From NCBI GenBank assembly GCA_002632325.1, contig NSJK01000001.1, positions 1 through 64,000 on the forward strand: 64,000 nucleotides of DNA, read 5' to 3'. This document shows, piece after piece, positions 55,868 through 64,000 of this stretch; the stretch's first letter is position 1, and every line of letters begins with the position of its first letter. The notes below the pieces were generated by a model. The model ran no database searches. It was not told where the DNA came from and saw only the letters and a program-made list of their open reading frames with translations. This stretch comes from Lysobacterales bacterium. Its GTDB lineage: Bacteria > Pseudomonadota > Gammaproteobacteria > Xanthomonadales > Rhodanobacteraceae. The position numbers and the translations under genes were made by a program.

Positions 55868-56743
55868 ATGTTGTGGAGAAAGGGTCGCGCCAGCGACAAC
55901 GTGGTGCAGGACACGGGTGGCGGCGGTGGTGGCCGGGGTTTCGGCGGCGGGCGCGGTCTGGGCCTGGGTGGCATCATCCTCGTCGTCATCGTCGGTCTCC
56001 TGTTCGGCAAGGATCCCGGGCAGATCCTGCAGATGCTCGGCACGATGGAAGGTGATCAGGGTGCGCCTGCGCAGCAGCAGTCGAGCGCACCCGTCGACAA
56101 CGAGCAGTCACAGTTCGTGCGCAGTGTGCTCGGCAGCACCGAGGATGTCTGGGGCCAGATGTTCAAGGCCAGTGGCCAGCAATATCCGGCACCGACCCTC
56201 GTGCTGTTCAACGGTTCGGTGAGTTCGGCCTGCGGCGCCGCTTCGGCGGCGATGGGGCCGTTCTATTGCCCGGGTGATCGCAAGGTCTACCTCGACCTGA
56301 CTTTCTTCCAGGAAATGCAGACGCGCTTCCACGCCGCCGGCGATTTCGCGCGCGCCTACGTGATCGCGCACGAAGTCGGTCATCACGTGCAGAACATCAT
56401 CGGCATCATGGATCAGGTCGAACAGGCCGCGCGGCGCGGCACGCCGATGCAGGGCGCCGAGGGTCTGTCGGTGCGACAGGAATTGCAGGCCGATTGCTTC
56501 GCCGGCGTGTGGGCCAATCATTCGCAACAACAGCTCAACTGGCTGCAGGCCGGCGACATCGAAGCCGCGCTCAATGCCGCCAACCAGATCGGTGACGACG
56601 CGCTGCAGAAACAGTCGCGCGGTTATGTCGTGCCCGATTCGTTCACGCACGGCTCCTCGGCCGAGCGTGTGCGCTGGTTCAGGACCGGCTTCACCGCGGG
56701 CAACATCAAGAGCTGCGACACCTTCGGCGCCGCGCAGCAGTAA
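55868..56743 (+). CDS. ypfJ: YpfJ-type neutral zinc metallopeptidase-like protein
   Basis: A 291-residue protein. The N terminus is glycine-rich ([20 protein letters not shown]), then one membrane helix ([12 protein letters not shown], residues about 37-48). A zincin-like domain follows: [20 protein letters not shown], then the zinc motif [18 protein letters not shown] near residue 165, and [13 protein letters not shown] with the third ligand region. This matches the putative neutral zinc metallopeptidase family (YpfJ). The substrate is unknown. ATG at 55868, divergent from rnt. Confidence 0.92.
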   Translation: MLWRKGRASDNVVQDTGGGGGGRGFGGGRGLGLGGIILVVIVGLLFGKDPGQILQMLGTMEGDQGAPAQQQSSAPVDNEQSQFVRSVLGSTEDVWGQMFKASGQQYPAPTLVLFNGSVSSACGAASAAMGPFYCPGDRKVYLDLTFFQEMQTRFHAAGDFARAYVIAHEVGHHVQNIIGIMDQVEQAARRGTPMQGAEGLSVRQELQADCFAGVWANHSQQQLNWLQAGDIEAALNAANQIGDDALQKQSRGYVVPDSFTHGSSAERVRWFRTGFTAGNIKSCDTFGAAQQ

Positions 56744-56765
56744 GCGCGGCTTGATCGGAGTTGCC

Positions 56766-57533
56766 CTAGGAATCCGTGGTCTTGGCCTTCCCGGCGGGCG
56801 GCTTGCCAGTCTTGCGCTGGCGCACAAAGATGTGCCTGCCGCTGCCGATCTGGCGTTCTTCGGTCTCAAAGAGCGCGATCGCCTTGATCAGCTCGCTGAG
56901 CTTGGCGTAACCGTAATTGCGTGGGTCGAAATCCGGTGCTTGCTTGTTGACGATTCCACCGAGCGGGCCAAGCGCTGCCCATCCATTGTCATCCGAGCAG
57001 GCACTGAGCGCGTTGCGCAGCAGGTTCATCAGCTGAGTATCGCCGCGCAATTCCTTGTCGGTGCGCCGGGCCGGGGCAGGGACTGTCTTCTCGTCGCTTT
57101 CGATGGCCAGGACTTCGGTGTAGATGAATTTGTCGCAGGCGGTTCGGAACGGTTCTGGCGTCTTCCTTTCACCAAAGCCATAGACGGTGAGGCCCGATTC
57201 GCGAATTCGCGCGGCAAGGCGGGTGAAGTCGGAATCGCTCGAGACCAGACAGAAGCCATCGAATCGCCCACCATAGAGCAAATCCATCGCATCGATGATC
57301 ATGGCCGAATCGGTGGCGTTCTTGCCGACGGTGTAGCGGAACTGCTGGATTGGCTGTATCGAATGGCGCAGCAGGACTTCCTTCCAGCCACCAAGGTTGG
57401 GCAGAGTCCAGTCGCCGTAGATCCGCTTTACATGCGCAGTTCCATACTTGGCGATCTCACCGAGCAGGCCTTCGATCACGCCGGGTCTGGCGTTGTCGGC
57501 ATCAATCAGGACGGCAAGCTTGGTGTGGGTCAT
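56766..57533 (-). CDS. NYN-domain (LabA/DUF88) protein with C-terminal LOTUS/OST-HTH domain
   Basis: A 255-residue protein. Residues 1-150 form a PIN-like NYN nuclease domain: [20 protein letters not shown] with the first acidic residue, [16 protein letters not shown] with the second, and [20 protein letters not shown] with the third. Residues about 160-230 look like an OST-HTH/LOTUS winged helix ([20 protein letters not shown]). The two-domain form is known in bacteria and is thought to act on RNA; the substrate is unsettled. Convergent with ypfJ, and co-directional with and close to the cyclophilin gene. Confidence 0.9.
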   Translation of the reverse strand: MTHTKLAVLIDADNARPGVIEGLLGEIAKYGTAHVKRIYGDWTLPNLGGWKEVLLRHSIQPIQQFRYTVGKNATDSAMIIDAMDLLYGGRFDGFCLVSSDSDFTRLAARIRESGLTVYGFGERKTPEPFRTACDKFIYTEVLAIESDEKTVPAPARRTDKELRGDTQLMNLLRNALSACSDDNGWAALGPLGGIVNKQAPDFDPRNYGYAKLSELIKAIALFETEERQIGSGRHIFVRQRKTGKPPAGKAKTTDS

Positions 57534-57548
57534 TGGCAGGTCTCCGAT

Positions 57549-58460
57549 TCATTGGCGGCGCACCGGCAGCGGCACGTTGCACAGGCTGATCTTGCCGGCC
57601 GGCCGCTTGTACCACTCGTCACTGCGATTGCGGCGCGATTCGACCAGGGCGGTGAAGGTCGGCGTGTCGGTGCGCAGGAGTTCGACGGGTGTGCGCTCGG
57701 CGGCCGGAACATCGGCTTCCCGCCGCACCGACTTGATCGGCAAGCGCTGCTCGGGGCGCGTGTAGAAACCCATGGCGCCATCGCCGCGCGGCAGTGCGGC
57801 GAGCAGATCCATGCCCTGCACGACGCGACCGACCAGCGCGATGTTGCGATCGAGGTGGCGGGGTGATTCGCCGATCACCACGTACAGTTCGGCGCCACTG
57901 CCGGTTTCGACGCCGTTATCGCGGCCCGCGCCTACCATGCCGTAGCAGTGCGCGAGCCAGGTCTTGCCGCCCTTGGGGTCGCGCGCGACCGGAAACCCGT
58001 CACTGAATCCGACTTGCGGCGCATAGACATCGCCATCGGGCAGGCGCGTGAATGGGAGATTGGCGTCGATGCCGCGCTCGAATTCGGGGGCGAGCGTCTT
58101 CTTGGCCGAGCCGAGCGAGCGCGCCTTGGCGGCATCACCGGCATCGGGATCGCCCCACTGGGTGACGTAATTGTCCTGCACGCGCAGGATCGTCAGGCCG
58201 TCGAAGTAGTGGGCGCTCACCATGGTCTTGATGTTGCTGGCGTGCAGCGGCGCGTAGTGCGGCGCCAGTTCGATGATGACGCGCCCGCTGGCGAGGTCGA
58301 GATAGAGCGTGTTGGCGGGATCGGGCCGGCGCCAGTCGGCAGCGCTGCTTGCTTCGAGCACCTGCTGCATGGTCGGCTTGGCGGGCGGCGGCACGGCCTG
58401 GGCAAGCGTGCATGCGAGCGCGCTCGCGGCAGCGATGAGGATCAGCGGGTTGCGCAACAT
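57549..58460 (-). CDS. Periplasmic cyclophilin-type peptidylprolyl isomerase
   Basis: A 303-residue protein with a signal peptide (residues 1-22, [10 protein letters not shown]). The cyclophilin domain follows: [20 protein letters not shown], then [40 protein letters not shown] and the closing [15 protein letters not shown]. It is longer than minimal cyclophilins, with a C-terminal extension containing [20 protein letters not shown]. Cis-trans prolyl isomerisation in the periplasm is expected, but the catalytic Arg-Phe-His text of classical PpiA is degenerate, so the activity may be reduced or chaperone-like. It precedes the NYN gene by 15 bases. Confidence 0.85.
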   Translation of the reverse strand: MLRNPLILIAAASALACTLAQAVPPPAKPTMQQVLEASSAADWRRPDPANTLYLDLASGRVIIELAPHYAPLHASNIKTMVSAHYFDGLTILRVQDNYVTQWGDPDAGDAAKARSLGSAKKTLAPEFERGIDANLPFTRLPDGDVYAPQVGFSDGFPVARDPKGGKTWLAHCYGMVGAGRDNGVETGSGAELYVVIGESPRHLDRNIALVGRVVQGMDLLAALPRGDGAMGFYTRPEQRLPIKSVRREADVPAAERTPVELLRTDTPTFTALVESRRNRSDEWYKRPAGKISLCNVPLPVRRQ

Positions 58461-58527
58461 GGCCGGACTCCGAGGTCTGTTTCAGCCTCGGAGCGTAGCA
58501 GGCAGCTGCGCTGCTTGCGCGTGCGTT

Positions 58528-59775
58528 TCAGCGTGCGGCGTGACGTCGGAAGAAACTGCGCACGTCGGGGTAGACCACGTCGCGCCAGCGGCGGCCGCTG
58601 AAGATGCCGTAGTGTCCGGCACCCTGGATTTCCAGATGCTGGCGGCGACTACCCGCAATGCCCGTGCACAGTTCATGCGCGGCGCGGGTCTGGCCAATTC
58701 CTGAAATGTCGTCGAGCTCGCCTTCGATGGTAAGCAGCGCGGTGCGCCGGATCGCCTCGGGCGCGACGCGCTCGCCATTCACGTGCCAGGTGCCGCGCGG
58801 CAGCGCGAATTCCTGGAACACGGTACGAATGGTGTCGAGATAGAACTGCGCCGGCATGTCGAGCACGGCGTTGTATTCATCGTAGAAATCCCGATGCGCC
58901 TCGGCATCGTCGAGATCGCCGCGCAAGAGATTCTGGTAGAAATCCCAGTGTGCGGAAAAATGTCGGCTCGGATTCATCGCCACGAAGCCGGCGTGTTGCA
59001 GAAAGCCCGGATACACGCGCCGGCCACTGCCGGGATAGTTCGGCGGCACCGCGAACACCACGTTGGTCTCGAACCACGAGAACGGCTTGCGCGTGGCCAG
59101 ATCATTGACCTGGGTCGGCGCCTTGCGTGGATCGATCGGCCCACCCATGAGCACGAGCGAGCGCGGCGTGGTTTCGCCTGCGCTGGCCATCAGCGACACC
59201 GCAGCGAGCACGGGCACGGTCGGCTGGCACACCGACATCACGTGCAGCCGGTCGGCACCGAGATGCTTGATGAAGCGGCGCATCAGGGCGACGTAGTCGT
59301 CGAGACCGAACAGGCCCTCGCCGAGCGGCACCATGCGCGCGTCGATCCAGTCGGTGATGTAGACATCGTGGTCGCGCAGCAGGGTGCGCACGGTGTCGCG
59401 CAGCAGGGTCGCGTGATGACCCGAGAGCGGCGCCACCACCAGCACGGTCGGATCGGTGCGCAGCTTTTTCAGCGTGGCCGGATCATCGCTGCAACGCTTG
59501 AAGTGCAGCAGGTGGCAGAACGGCGTCTCCAGCGTGCGCTCTTCGATCACCGCCGTCTCGCGCTCGTGCGCGTGCACCGAGGTGATGCCGAAAGCGGGTT
59601 TTTCGTAGTCCTTGCCGAGCCGGTAGAACAATTCGAGCCCGGCACTGATGCGCTCCATGCCCGGCATGCGACCCGTCCAGTTGTCGGGCGAGGTGAGTGC
59701 ATTCGAAATCGCCCCGGACCAGGCGACCCAGGGATTGAGCAGGGCGCGGTTGATTTCGTGGAAGTGGTAGAGCAT
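58528..59775 (-). CDS. phaZ: Intracellular polyhydroxyalkanoate depolymerase
   Basis: A 415-residue alpha/beta-hydrolase of the cytoplasmic PHA depolymerase type. Text: MLYHFHEINRALLNPWVAWS, LRDHDVYITDWIDARMVPLG, and the nucleophile region LHVMSVCQPTVPVLAAVSLM with a cysteine near residue 179 (the Cys-type nucleophile of intracellular PhaZ). LLTIEGELDDISGIGQTRAA carries the Asp and IQGAGHYGIFSGRRWRD the His. It degrades stored polyhydroxybutyrate granules to hydroxybutyrate units. No phaC or phasin gene is in the window. Start taken at the ATG at 59775, which matches the family; an earlier ATG at 59799 is possible. Confidence 0.93.
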   Translation of the reverse strand: MLYHFHEINRALLNPWVAWSGAISNALTSPDNWTGRMPGMERISAGLELFYRLGKDYEKPAFGITSVHAHERETAVIEERTLETPFCHLLHFKRCSDDPATLKKLRTDPTVLVVAPLSGHHATLLRDTVRTLLRDHDVYITDWIDARMVPLGEGLFGLDDYVALMRRFIKHLGADRLHVMSVCQPTVPVLAAVSLMASAGETTPRSLVLMGGPIDPRKAPTQVNDLATRKPFSWFETNVVFAVPPNYPGSGRRVYPGFLQHAGFVAMNPSRHFSAHWDFYQNLLRGDLDDAEAHRDFYDEYNAVLDMPAQFYLDTIRTVFQEFALPRGTWHVNGERVAPEAIRRTALLTIEGELDDISGIGQTRAAHELCTGIAGSRRQHLEIQGAGHYGIFSGRRWRDVVYPDVRSFFRRHAAR

Positions 59776-59944
59776 TGGCGCAGCGCCCGTTTGTGGCAAC
59801 GCAGCATTCTAGGGCAACAGCACACGAGCGGCACAAGTGCTTGCCCAAGGCCGGCAAGGGCATGACCAAAGCCACACGGATTGCGCGTCGTCGGCTGCGA
59901 GAATCAGGGCTTTGCCGGCATGGGTCGGCTCAAGGAGCGGGCAG

Positions 59945-61855
59945 ATGGAGCAGCAATTCGCAGTGTGGGGCGCGGTGTTGTCGACGGTTGCAGGTGCGGC
60001 GCTCGCACAATCCCCCAATGTCCCACCGCCGGTGGATGCGCCTTATGCGGGCACGATCCGTCTCGAAGTCGATGCCACCGACTTGCAACGCCACATCTTC
60101 CGTGTGCACGAGGAAATCCCGGTCACGGCTGGCCCGCTGACCTTGCTCTATCCGCAATGGTTGCCCGGCAGTCACGCACCGCGCGGCCCGATTTCAAGCC
60201 TGGCGGGTCTGGTCGCCACGGCGGGCGGCAAGCGAATCGAGTGGAAGCGCGATCCGCTCGATGTCTACGCTTTTCACTTCGATATTCCGCCCGGAGTCGA
60301 CACGCTCAAGCTCGATTTCCAGTACCTCTCGCCGCAACAGGGTTCGCAGGGGCGCGTGGTGATGACGCCCGACATGCTCAACCTGCAGTGGAATGCGACG
60401 GCGCTGTATCCGGCAGGTCACTTCAGCAGCAAGATCACCTTCGTGCCCTCGGTGAAGCTGCCCAATGGCTGGCAGTTTGCGGGAGGTCTGGACGTCGCCG
60501 AGGGTGCCAAGCCCAACCAGCCCGATGCCGATGGTGTCGCGCGCTTCAAGCCGGTGTCGCTGGAGACGCTGGTTGATTCGCCCCTGTATGCGGGGCGCCA
60601 TTTCAAGCGCATCGAACTGGCGGCGAAGAATCCCGTCTATCTCAATGTCGTCGCCGACTCGGCCAAGGCGCTTGAAACCAAGCCGGAGCAGGTCAAGGCG
60701 CATGTGCGTCTGGTCGAACAGGCGCGCAAGTTGTTCGGCTCGCAGCACTACGATCACTACGACTTCCTGCTCGCACTCACCGACCAGCTCGGCGGGATCG
60801 GCCTTGAGCACCATCGTTCGAGCGAGAACTCGGGCGATCTCGGTTATTTCACCGAATGGGACAAGAACGCACCGGGCCGCGGCCTGTTGCCGCATGAGTT
60901 CACCCATTCCTGGAATGGCAAGTTCCGCCGTCCGGCCAGCCTTTCCACGCCCAATTTCAATGTGCCGATGCAGGACGACCTGCTGTGGGTCTACGAAGGT
61001 CAGACCCAGTACTGGGGTTTCGTGCTCGCCGCACGTTCGGGCATGTGGACGCTCGAGCAGGCGCGCGACGCGTTGGCCGGCACGGTGGCCACCTACACGA
61101 CCAACCGTCCGGGCTTTGCCTGGCGCAACGTGCAGGACACCACCAACGATCCGACCATCGCTGCTCGTCGCGCCTTGCCCTATCGCAGTTGGCAGATGAG
61201 CGAGGATTACTACAGCGCCGGCCAACTGATCTGGCTCGCAGTCGATGCCAAGTTGCGCGAACTCAGCGGCGGCAAGCGTTCGCTCGATGATTTTGCGCGC
61301 GGATTCTTCGGCGTCGACGATGGCAGTTGGGTGGTCAATACCTACAATTTCGATGACGTCGCGGCGGCACTGAACAAGGTGGCGCCGCATGACTGGGCGA
61401 GCTTCCTGCGCGAGCGTCTGGATGCCCACCAGGCGCCGCTCGATGGCGTGGCCGGCAGCGGCTGGAAGCTCGTCTACACCGACAAGCCGAGCGCGTTCCA
61501 GAAGGAAGCCGAGGGCAAGCGCAAGGGCGCCGACTACACGGCCTCGCTTGGTTTTTCGCTCGGCGAAGGCGGCGTCGTCAGCGACGTGCTCTGGGATGGT
61601 CTGGCCTTCAACGCCGGCGTCACGCCGACCAGCACGATCGTCGCGGTCGATGGTCGCGCCTACAAGCCGGACGTCCTCAAGGATGCGGTGACCGCGGCCA
61701 AGACCGGCAGCGCGCCGATCGAGTTCCTGCTCAAGGACGGCGTGCACTACCGCAGCGTGCGCATCGACTACCACGGTGGGCTCAGGTATCCGCATCTCGA
61801 GCGCATCGAAGGTCAGCCCGATCGCCTCACCGCGATTCTTTCGCCGCGCAAGTAA
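59945..61855 (+). CDS. M61-family (glycyl aminopeptidase-like) metallopeptidase with PDZ domain
   Basis: A 636-residue secreted protein. It has a signal peptide (residues 1-21, VAGAALA), an N-terminal beta domain (IRLEVDATDLQRHIFRVHEE, then LTLLYPQWLPGSHAPRGPIS), and the zinc site GRGLLPHEFTHSWNGKFRRP near residue 318. The third ligand follows in LWVYEGQTQYWGFVLAARSG. The C-terminal 100 residues form a PDZ domain (SLGFSLGEGGVVSDVLWDG). The family removes N-terminal glycine or alanine from peptides. It starts 169 bases from the divergent phaZ and ends nine bases before the ycaQ-like gene. Confidence 0.93.
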   Translation: MEQQFAVWGAVLSTVAGAALAQSPNVPPPVDAPYAGTIRLEVDATDLQRHIFRVHEEIPVTAGPLTLLYPQWLPGSHAPRGPISSLAGLVATAGGKRIEWKRDPLDVYAFHFDIPPGVDTLKLDFQYLSPQQGSQGRVVMTPDMLNLQWNATALYPAGHFSSKITFVPSVKLPNGWQFAGGLDVAEGAKPNQPDADGVARFKPVSLETLVDSPLYAGRHFKRIELAAKNPVYLNVVADSAKALETKPEQVKAHVRLVEQARKLFGSQHYDHYDFLLALTDQLGGIGLEHHRSSENSGDLGYFTEWDKNAPGRGLLPHEFTHSWNGKFRRPASLSTPNFNVPMQDDLLWVYEGQTQYWGFVLAARSGMWTLEQARDALAGTVATYTTNRPGFAWRNVQDTTNDPTIAARRALPYRSWQMSEDYYSAGQLIWLAVDAKLRELSGGKRSLDDFARGFFGVDDGSWVVNTYNFDDVAAALNKVAPHDWASFLRERLDAHQAPLDGVAGSGWKLVYTDKPSAFQKEAEGKRKGADYTASLGFSLGEGGVVSDVLWDGLAFNAGVTPTSTIVAVDGRAYKPDVLKDAVTAAKTGSAPIEFLLKDGVHYRSVRIDYHGGLRYPHLERIEGQPDRLTAILSPRK

Positions 61856-61864
61856 CAGACGCCA

Positions 61865-63154
61865 ATGCGCGGCGGCAGCCAGGTGGGCGCGGCGCGATCG
61901 CAACGCCCGTTGAGCCTGCAGCAGGCGCGCAATCTGCATCTGGCGGCGCAGGAACTGGCCGCGCCGCCACGTCGGCGCGTACGCAAGGCGGATGTCGTGT
62001 CTGCGATCGCGCGCATGCGCGTGTTGCAGATCGACACCATCCACGTCGTCGCGCGCAGTCCCTATCTGGTGCTGTTCTCGCGTTTGGGCGATTACCGTCC
62101 GCAGTGGCTCGACGAGGCGCTCGCCGAAGGCGCGATCTTCGAATGCTGGGCGCATGAAGCCTGCTTCGCACCGATCGCCGATCTCGCCTTGCATCGCGCC
62201 GAGATGGGAGAGGGCGCGCGCTCGTCGCATTGGGCGATGCGCAGCGCGCAGCGCACGCATGCGGCGCAGGCGCAGGCATTGGCGCAATTGCTCACAAGAA
62301 TTCGCGAGCAGGGGCCAGTGAAATCCTCGGACTTTCGTCGTGACGCCGGTGCCACCAGTGCCTGGTGGGGCTGGAAGGACGAGAAGCGTTGGCTCGAAGC
62401 CTTGTTTGCGCGCGGCGAGCTCATGATCGCGCGGCGCGAGAACTTCCAGCGTGTCTACGACCTACGTGAACGCGTGCTCGCAAAGGCGCGGCTACGCCAT
62501 CTCGTCGATGAACGCGTGCTCGATGCCGCCGAGCGCGAGCGCGCCTTTGTGCTCGCTGCGGTGCGCGCCTTGGGCATCACGCAAGCACGCTGGATCAACG
62601 ATTATTTCCGCAGGGGCGGCAAGCTGCGTGACGAACGACTCGACGAGTTTGTCGAGCGCGGCGAACTGCTGCGCGTCGAAGTCGGCCATTGGGACGCGCC
62701 GGCCTATGTGCATGCCGAGCACGCCGATCTGCTCGCTGCCGCACGCGCGGGCCGACTGCGCGCGACGCACGTGAGTCTGCTGTCACCCTTCGATCCGCTG
62801 GTCTGGGATCGCGAACGGGCGGCGACGATGTTCGGCTTCGACTACCGGCTCGAGTGCTACACCCCGGCGCCCAAGCGGCGTCATGGTTATTACGTCTTGC
62901 CGATCCTGCATCGTGGGCAGTTGGTTGGTCGCCTTGATGCGAAGGCGCATCGAGAGGAGGGGCGATTCGAGATCAAGTCGCTGTCGCTGCAGGATGACGT
63001 GGTCGGTGACGCCGTGCTGGCCGATGCGCTGGCGCGCGCAATCAGCCAATGCGCGCGCTGGCATGGCACGCCGCGCGTCACACTCGGGCAGGCCGCGCCA
63101 CGTGCATTCGCCGCCTTGCTGCGCTCGGCATTACGCACCGCCGATACCGTTTGA
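61865..63154 (+). CDS. YcaQ/AlkX-family winged-helix DNA glycosylase
   Basis: A 429-residue protein of the HTH_42 (AlkZ/YcaQ) family. The catalytic motif is in ARMRVLQIDTIHVVARSPYL: Q-I-D, the QxD form of the E. coli YcaQ (AlkX) branch rather than the QxQ of AlkZ. SLLSPFDPLVWDRERAATMF and ECYTPAPKRRHGYYVLPILH are family-typical. E. coli AlkX removes N7-alkylguanine lesions and unhooks DNA interstrand crosslinks. ATG at 61865, nine bases after the M61 gene, with which it is probably co-transcribed. Confidence 0.9.
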   Translation: MRGGSQVGAARSQRPLSLQQARNLHLAAQELAAPPRRRVRKADVVSAIARMRVLQIDTIHVVARSPYLVLFSRLGDYRPQWLDEALAEGAIFECWAHEACFAPIADLALHRAEMGEGARSSHWAMRSAQRTHAAQAQALAQLLTRIREQGPVKSSDFRRDAGATSAWWGWKDEKRWLEALFARGELMIARRENFQRVYDLRERVLAKARLRHLVDERVLDAAERERAFVLAAVRALGITQARWINDYFRRGGKLRDERLDEFVERGELLRVEVGHWDAPAYVHAEHADLLAAARAGRLRATHVSLLSPFDPLVWDRERAATMFGFDYRLECYTPAPKRRHGYYVLPILHRGQLVGRLDAKAHREEGRFEIKSLSLQDDVVGDAVLADALARAISQCARWHGTPRVTLGQAAPRAFAALLRSALRTADTV

Positions 63155-63199
63155 AGCGCACAACACGTACCCTGCATCGCACCGGGCGGGGCCCGGATC

Positions 63200-63889
63200 G
63201 TGGATACTTTCGCCATGCTCTCAGCCGCCGACATCGTCATTCGCCTGTTGCTCGCTGCCGTGCTCGGCGCCGTGGTCGGCATCGAGCGCGAACGACATGA
63301 ATGGGCTGCGGGGCTGCGCACCCACATGCTGGTCTGCGTGGGCGCGGCACTCGCGATCATCGTCTCGGCATTCGGCTTTCGCGACGTGCTCGGCACGTCG
63401 GCGGTGGTGCTCGATCCCTCACGAATCGCCGCGCAGGTGATCAGCGGCATCGGCTTTCTCGGCGCTGGCACGATCATCTTTCTCGAACGCGAGAACGTGA
63501 TCCATGGCCTCACCACGGCAGCCGGATTGTGGGTGGTTGCCGCGGTCGGTCTTGCGGTCGGCGCGGGCATGTATCTGGCCGCGGGCGTCGCCACCGCGAT
63601 TGCCTGGATCACGCTTGCCGCGATCAAGCCGCTCGAGCGGCGCTATCTCGCACGGCCCGGCAAGGTGCGCATCCTCGCCACGCTCGATGCGGGCGCCGAC
63701 CTGCAGGCGATCCAGTCGATCCTCGCCGCCGATGGTCAGATTCCGCAGAAACTCACCCTGCGTCGGCACGCTGATGCCGACGAGGTCGAGCTTCTGCTCA
63801 CGCGCGGGATCGAGCCCGCCAGGCTCGCGCAACTGTCCGCGGCGCTGCGCGCAATCCCTGGACTGCGCGCGATCGAAGTGCAGCGTTGA
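63200..63889 (+). CDS. MgtC/SapB family membrane protein
   Basis: A 229-residue protein. Five membrane helices carry the family signatures LLLAAVLGAVVGIERERHEW near residue 17, AAGLRTHMLVCVGAALAIIV, QVISGIGFLGAGTIIFLERE, and GLTTAAGLWVVAAVGLAVGA. A cytoplasmic domain of about 80 residues resembles an ACT fold (KVRILATLDAGADLQAIQSI). The role is unclear; MgtC proteins are linked to Mg limitation and virulence. Start is GTG at 63200 or ATG at 63215 (five residues shorter). Confidence 0.88.
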   Translation: MDTFAMLSAADIVIRLLLAAVLGAVVGIERERHEWAAGLRTHMLVCVGAALAIIVSAFGFRDVLGTSAVVLDPSRIAAQVISGIGFLGAGTIIFLERENVIHGLTTAAGLWVVAAVGLAVGAGMYLAAGVATAIAWITLAAIKPLERRYLARPGKVRILATLDAGADLQAIQSILAADGQIPQKLTLRRHADADEVELLLTRGIEPARLAQLSAALRAIPGLRAIEVQR

Positions 63890-63900
63890 TCACCGGAAAT

Positions 63901-64000
63901 TCAAGCCGGCCTTGAGTTGCGCTGGCCCGCAGGTTTGCGACGGCGTTTGCGTGCCTGGCCTGCGCCCGGTGCTGCTGTCTTGCCGGCGTGGTGGTGGCGC
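63901..64000 (-). CDS. C-terminal tail of a gene running off the right edge, basic
   Basis: On the minus strand one frame stays open from the window edge to a TGA at 63901-63903. It ends in a strongly basic, low-complexity tail (ARKRRRKPAGQRN) preceded by HHHAGKTAAPGAGQ. Such tails occur at the end of DEAD-box RNA helicases of the RhlE type, but the identifying part is outside the window. Confidence 0.4.
   Translation of the reverse strand, partial: RHHHAGKTAAPGAGQARKRRRKPAGQRNSRPA

Noticed and set aside
60194..62287. A 697-codon minus-strand frame opposite the M61 peptidase and glycosylase genes
   Set aside because: Shadow of two well-supported plus-strand genes.

Overview
The window is chromosomal DNA of a high-GC gammaproteobacterium. 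The gene set points to the Xanthomonadales (Lysobacterales), probably near Rhodanobacteraceae: dnaE-accA, aat-infA and rnr-rlmB neighbourhoods, sufT, intracellular phaZ, a TonB-dependent receptor, BrkB, and a riboswitch-controlled lone gcvP. This placement is inference from gene content and codon use, not a database match. No phage, plasmid, CRISPR array or biosynthetic cluster is visible, so most of the window is ordinary core genome.

Layout. 1-8.7 kb: an edge gene fragment, an orphan XRE regulator, wrbA plus a DUF2069 gene, brkB, then tlpA-like / acylphosphatase / pseudouridine synthase joined by TGATG junctions, membrane proteins of unknown role, and kbl. 8.8-13.9 kb: a two-gene unit, an outer-membrane beta-barrel of the BBP7 type followed by a 1291-residue secreted G8-domain protein resembling animal CEMIP/TMEM2. 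14.2-23.7 kb: a lipoprotein M3 peptidase and the dnaE-accA-acyltransferase-hypothetical operon. 23.7-30.6 kb: an IS3 remnant, a run of small membrane and oxidoreductase-like genes, a broken serine hydrolase and a MocR-type regulator. 30.7-42.5 kb: sufT, infA, aat, an RND pump with its adaptor, deoB-deoD, a DUF2249 / FmdE-like pair, an acyltransferase and cytochrome b561. 42.5-49.6 kb: gcvP with its tandem glycine riboswitch, tRNA-Leu(CAG) with its own promoter and terminator, and a TonB receptor. 49.8-64 kb: a cyanophycinase-like hydrolase, rnr-rlmB, an FmdB zinc ribbon, a lysozyme-inhibitor-like protein, rnt, ypfJ, a NYN-LOTUS protein, a cyclophilin, phaZ, an M61 peptidase, a ycaQ/alkX glycosylase, mgtC, and the tail of a gene at the edge.

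The most unusual signal is non-coding. A roughly 165-bp element occurs four times (near 3.2, 28.1, 31.9 and 43.2 kb), always between genes and in both orientations. Each copy is a string of five consecutive stem-loops bounded by an imperfect inverted repeat. One copy is flanked by a 10-bp direct repeat, and another supplies the stop codon of aat. It behaves like a small non-autonomous mobile or BIME-like repeat. I do not recognise it as a named family. The second signal worth following is the G8/BBP7 gene pair.
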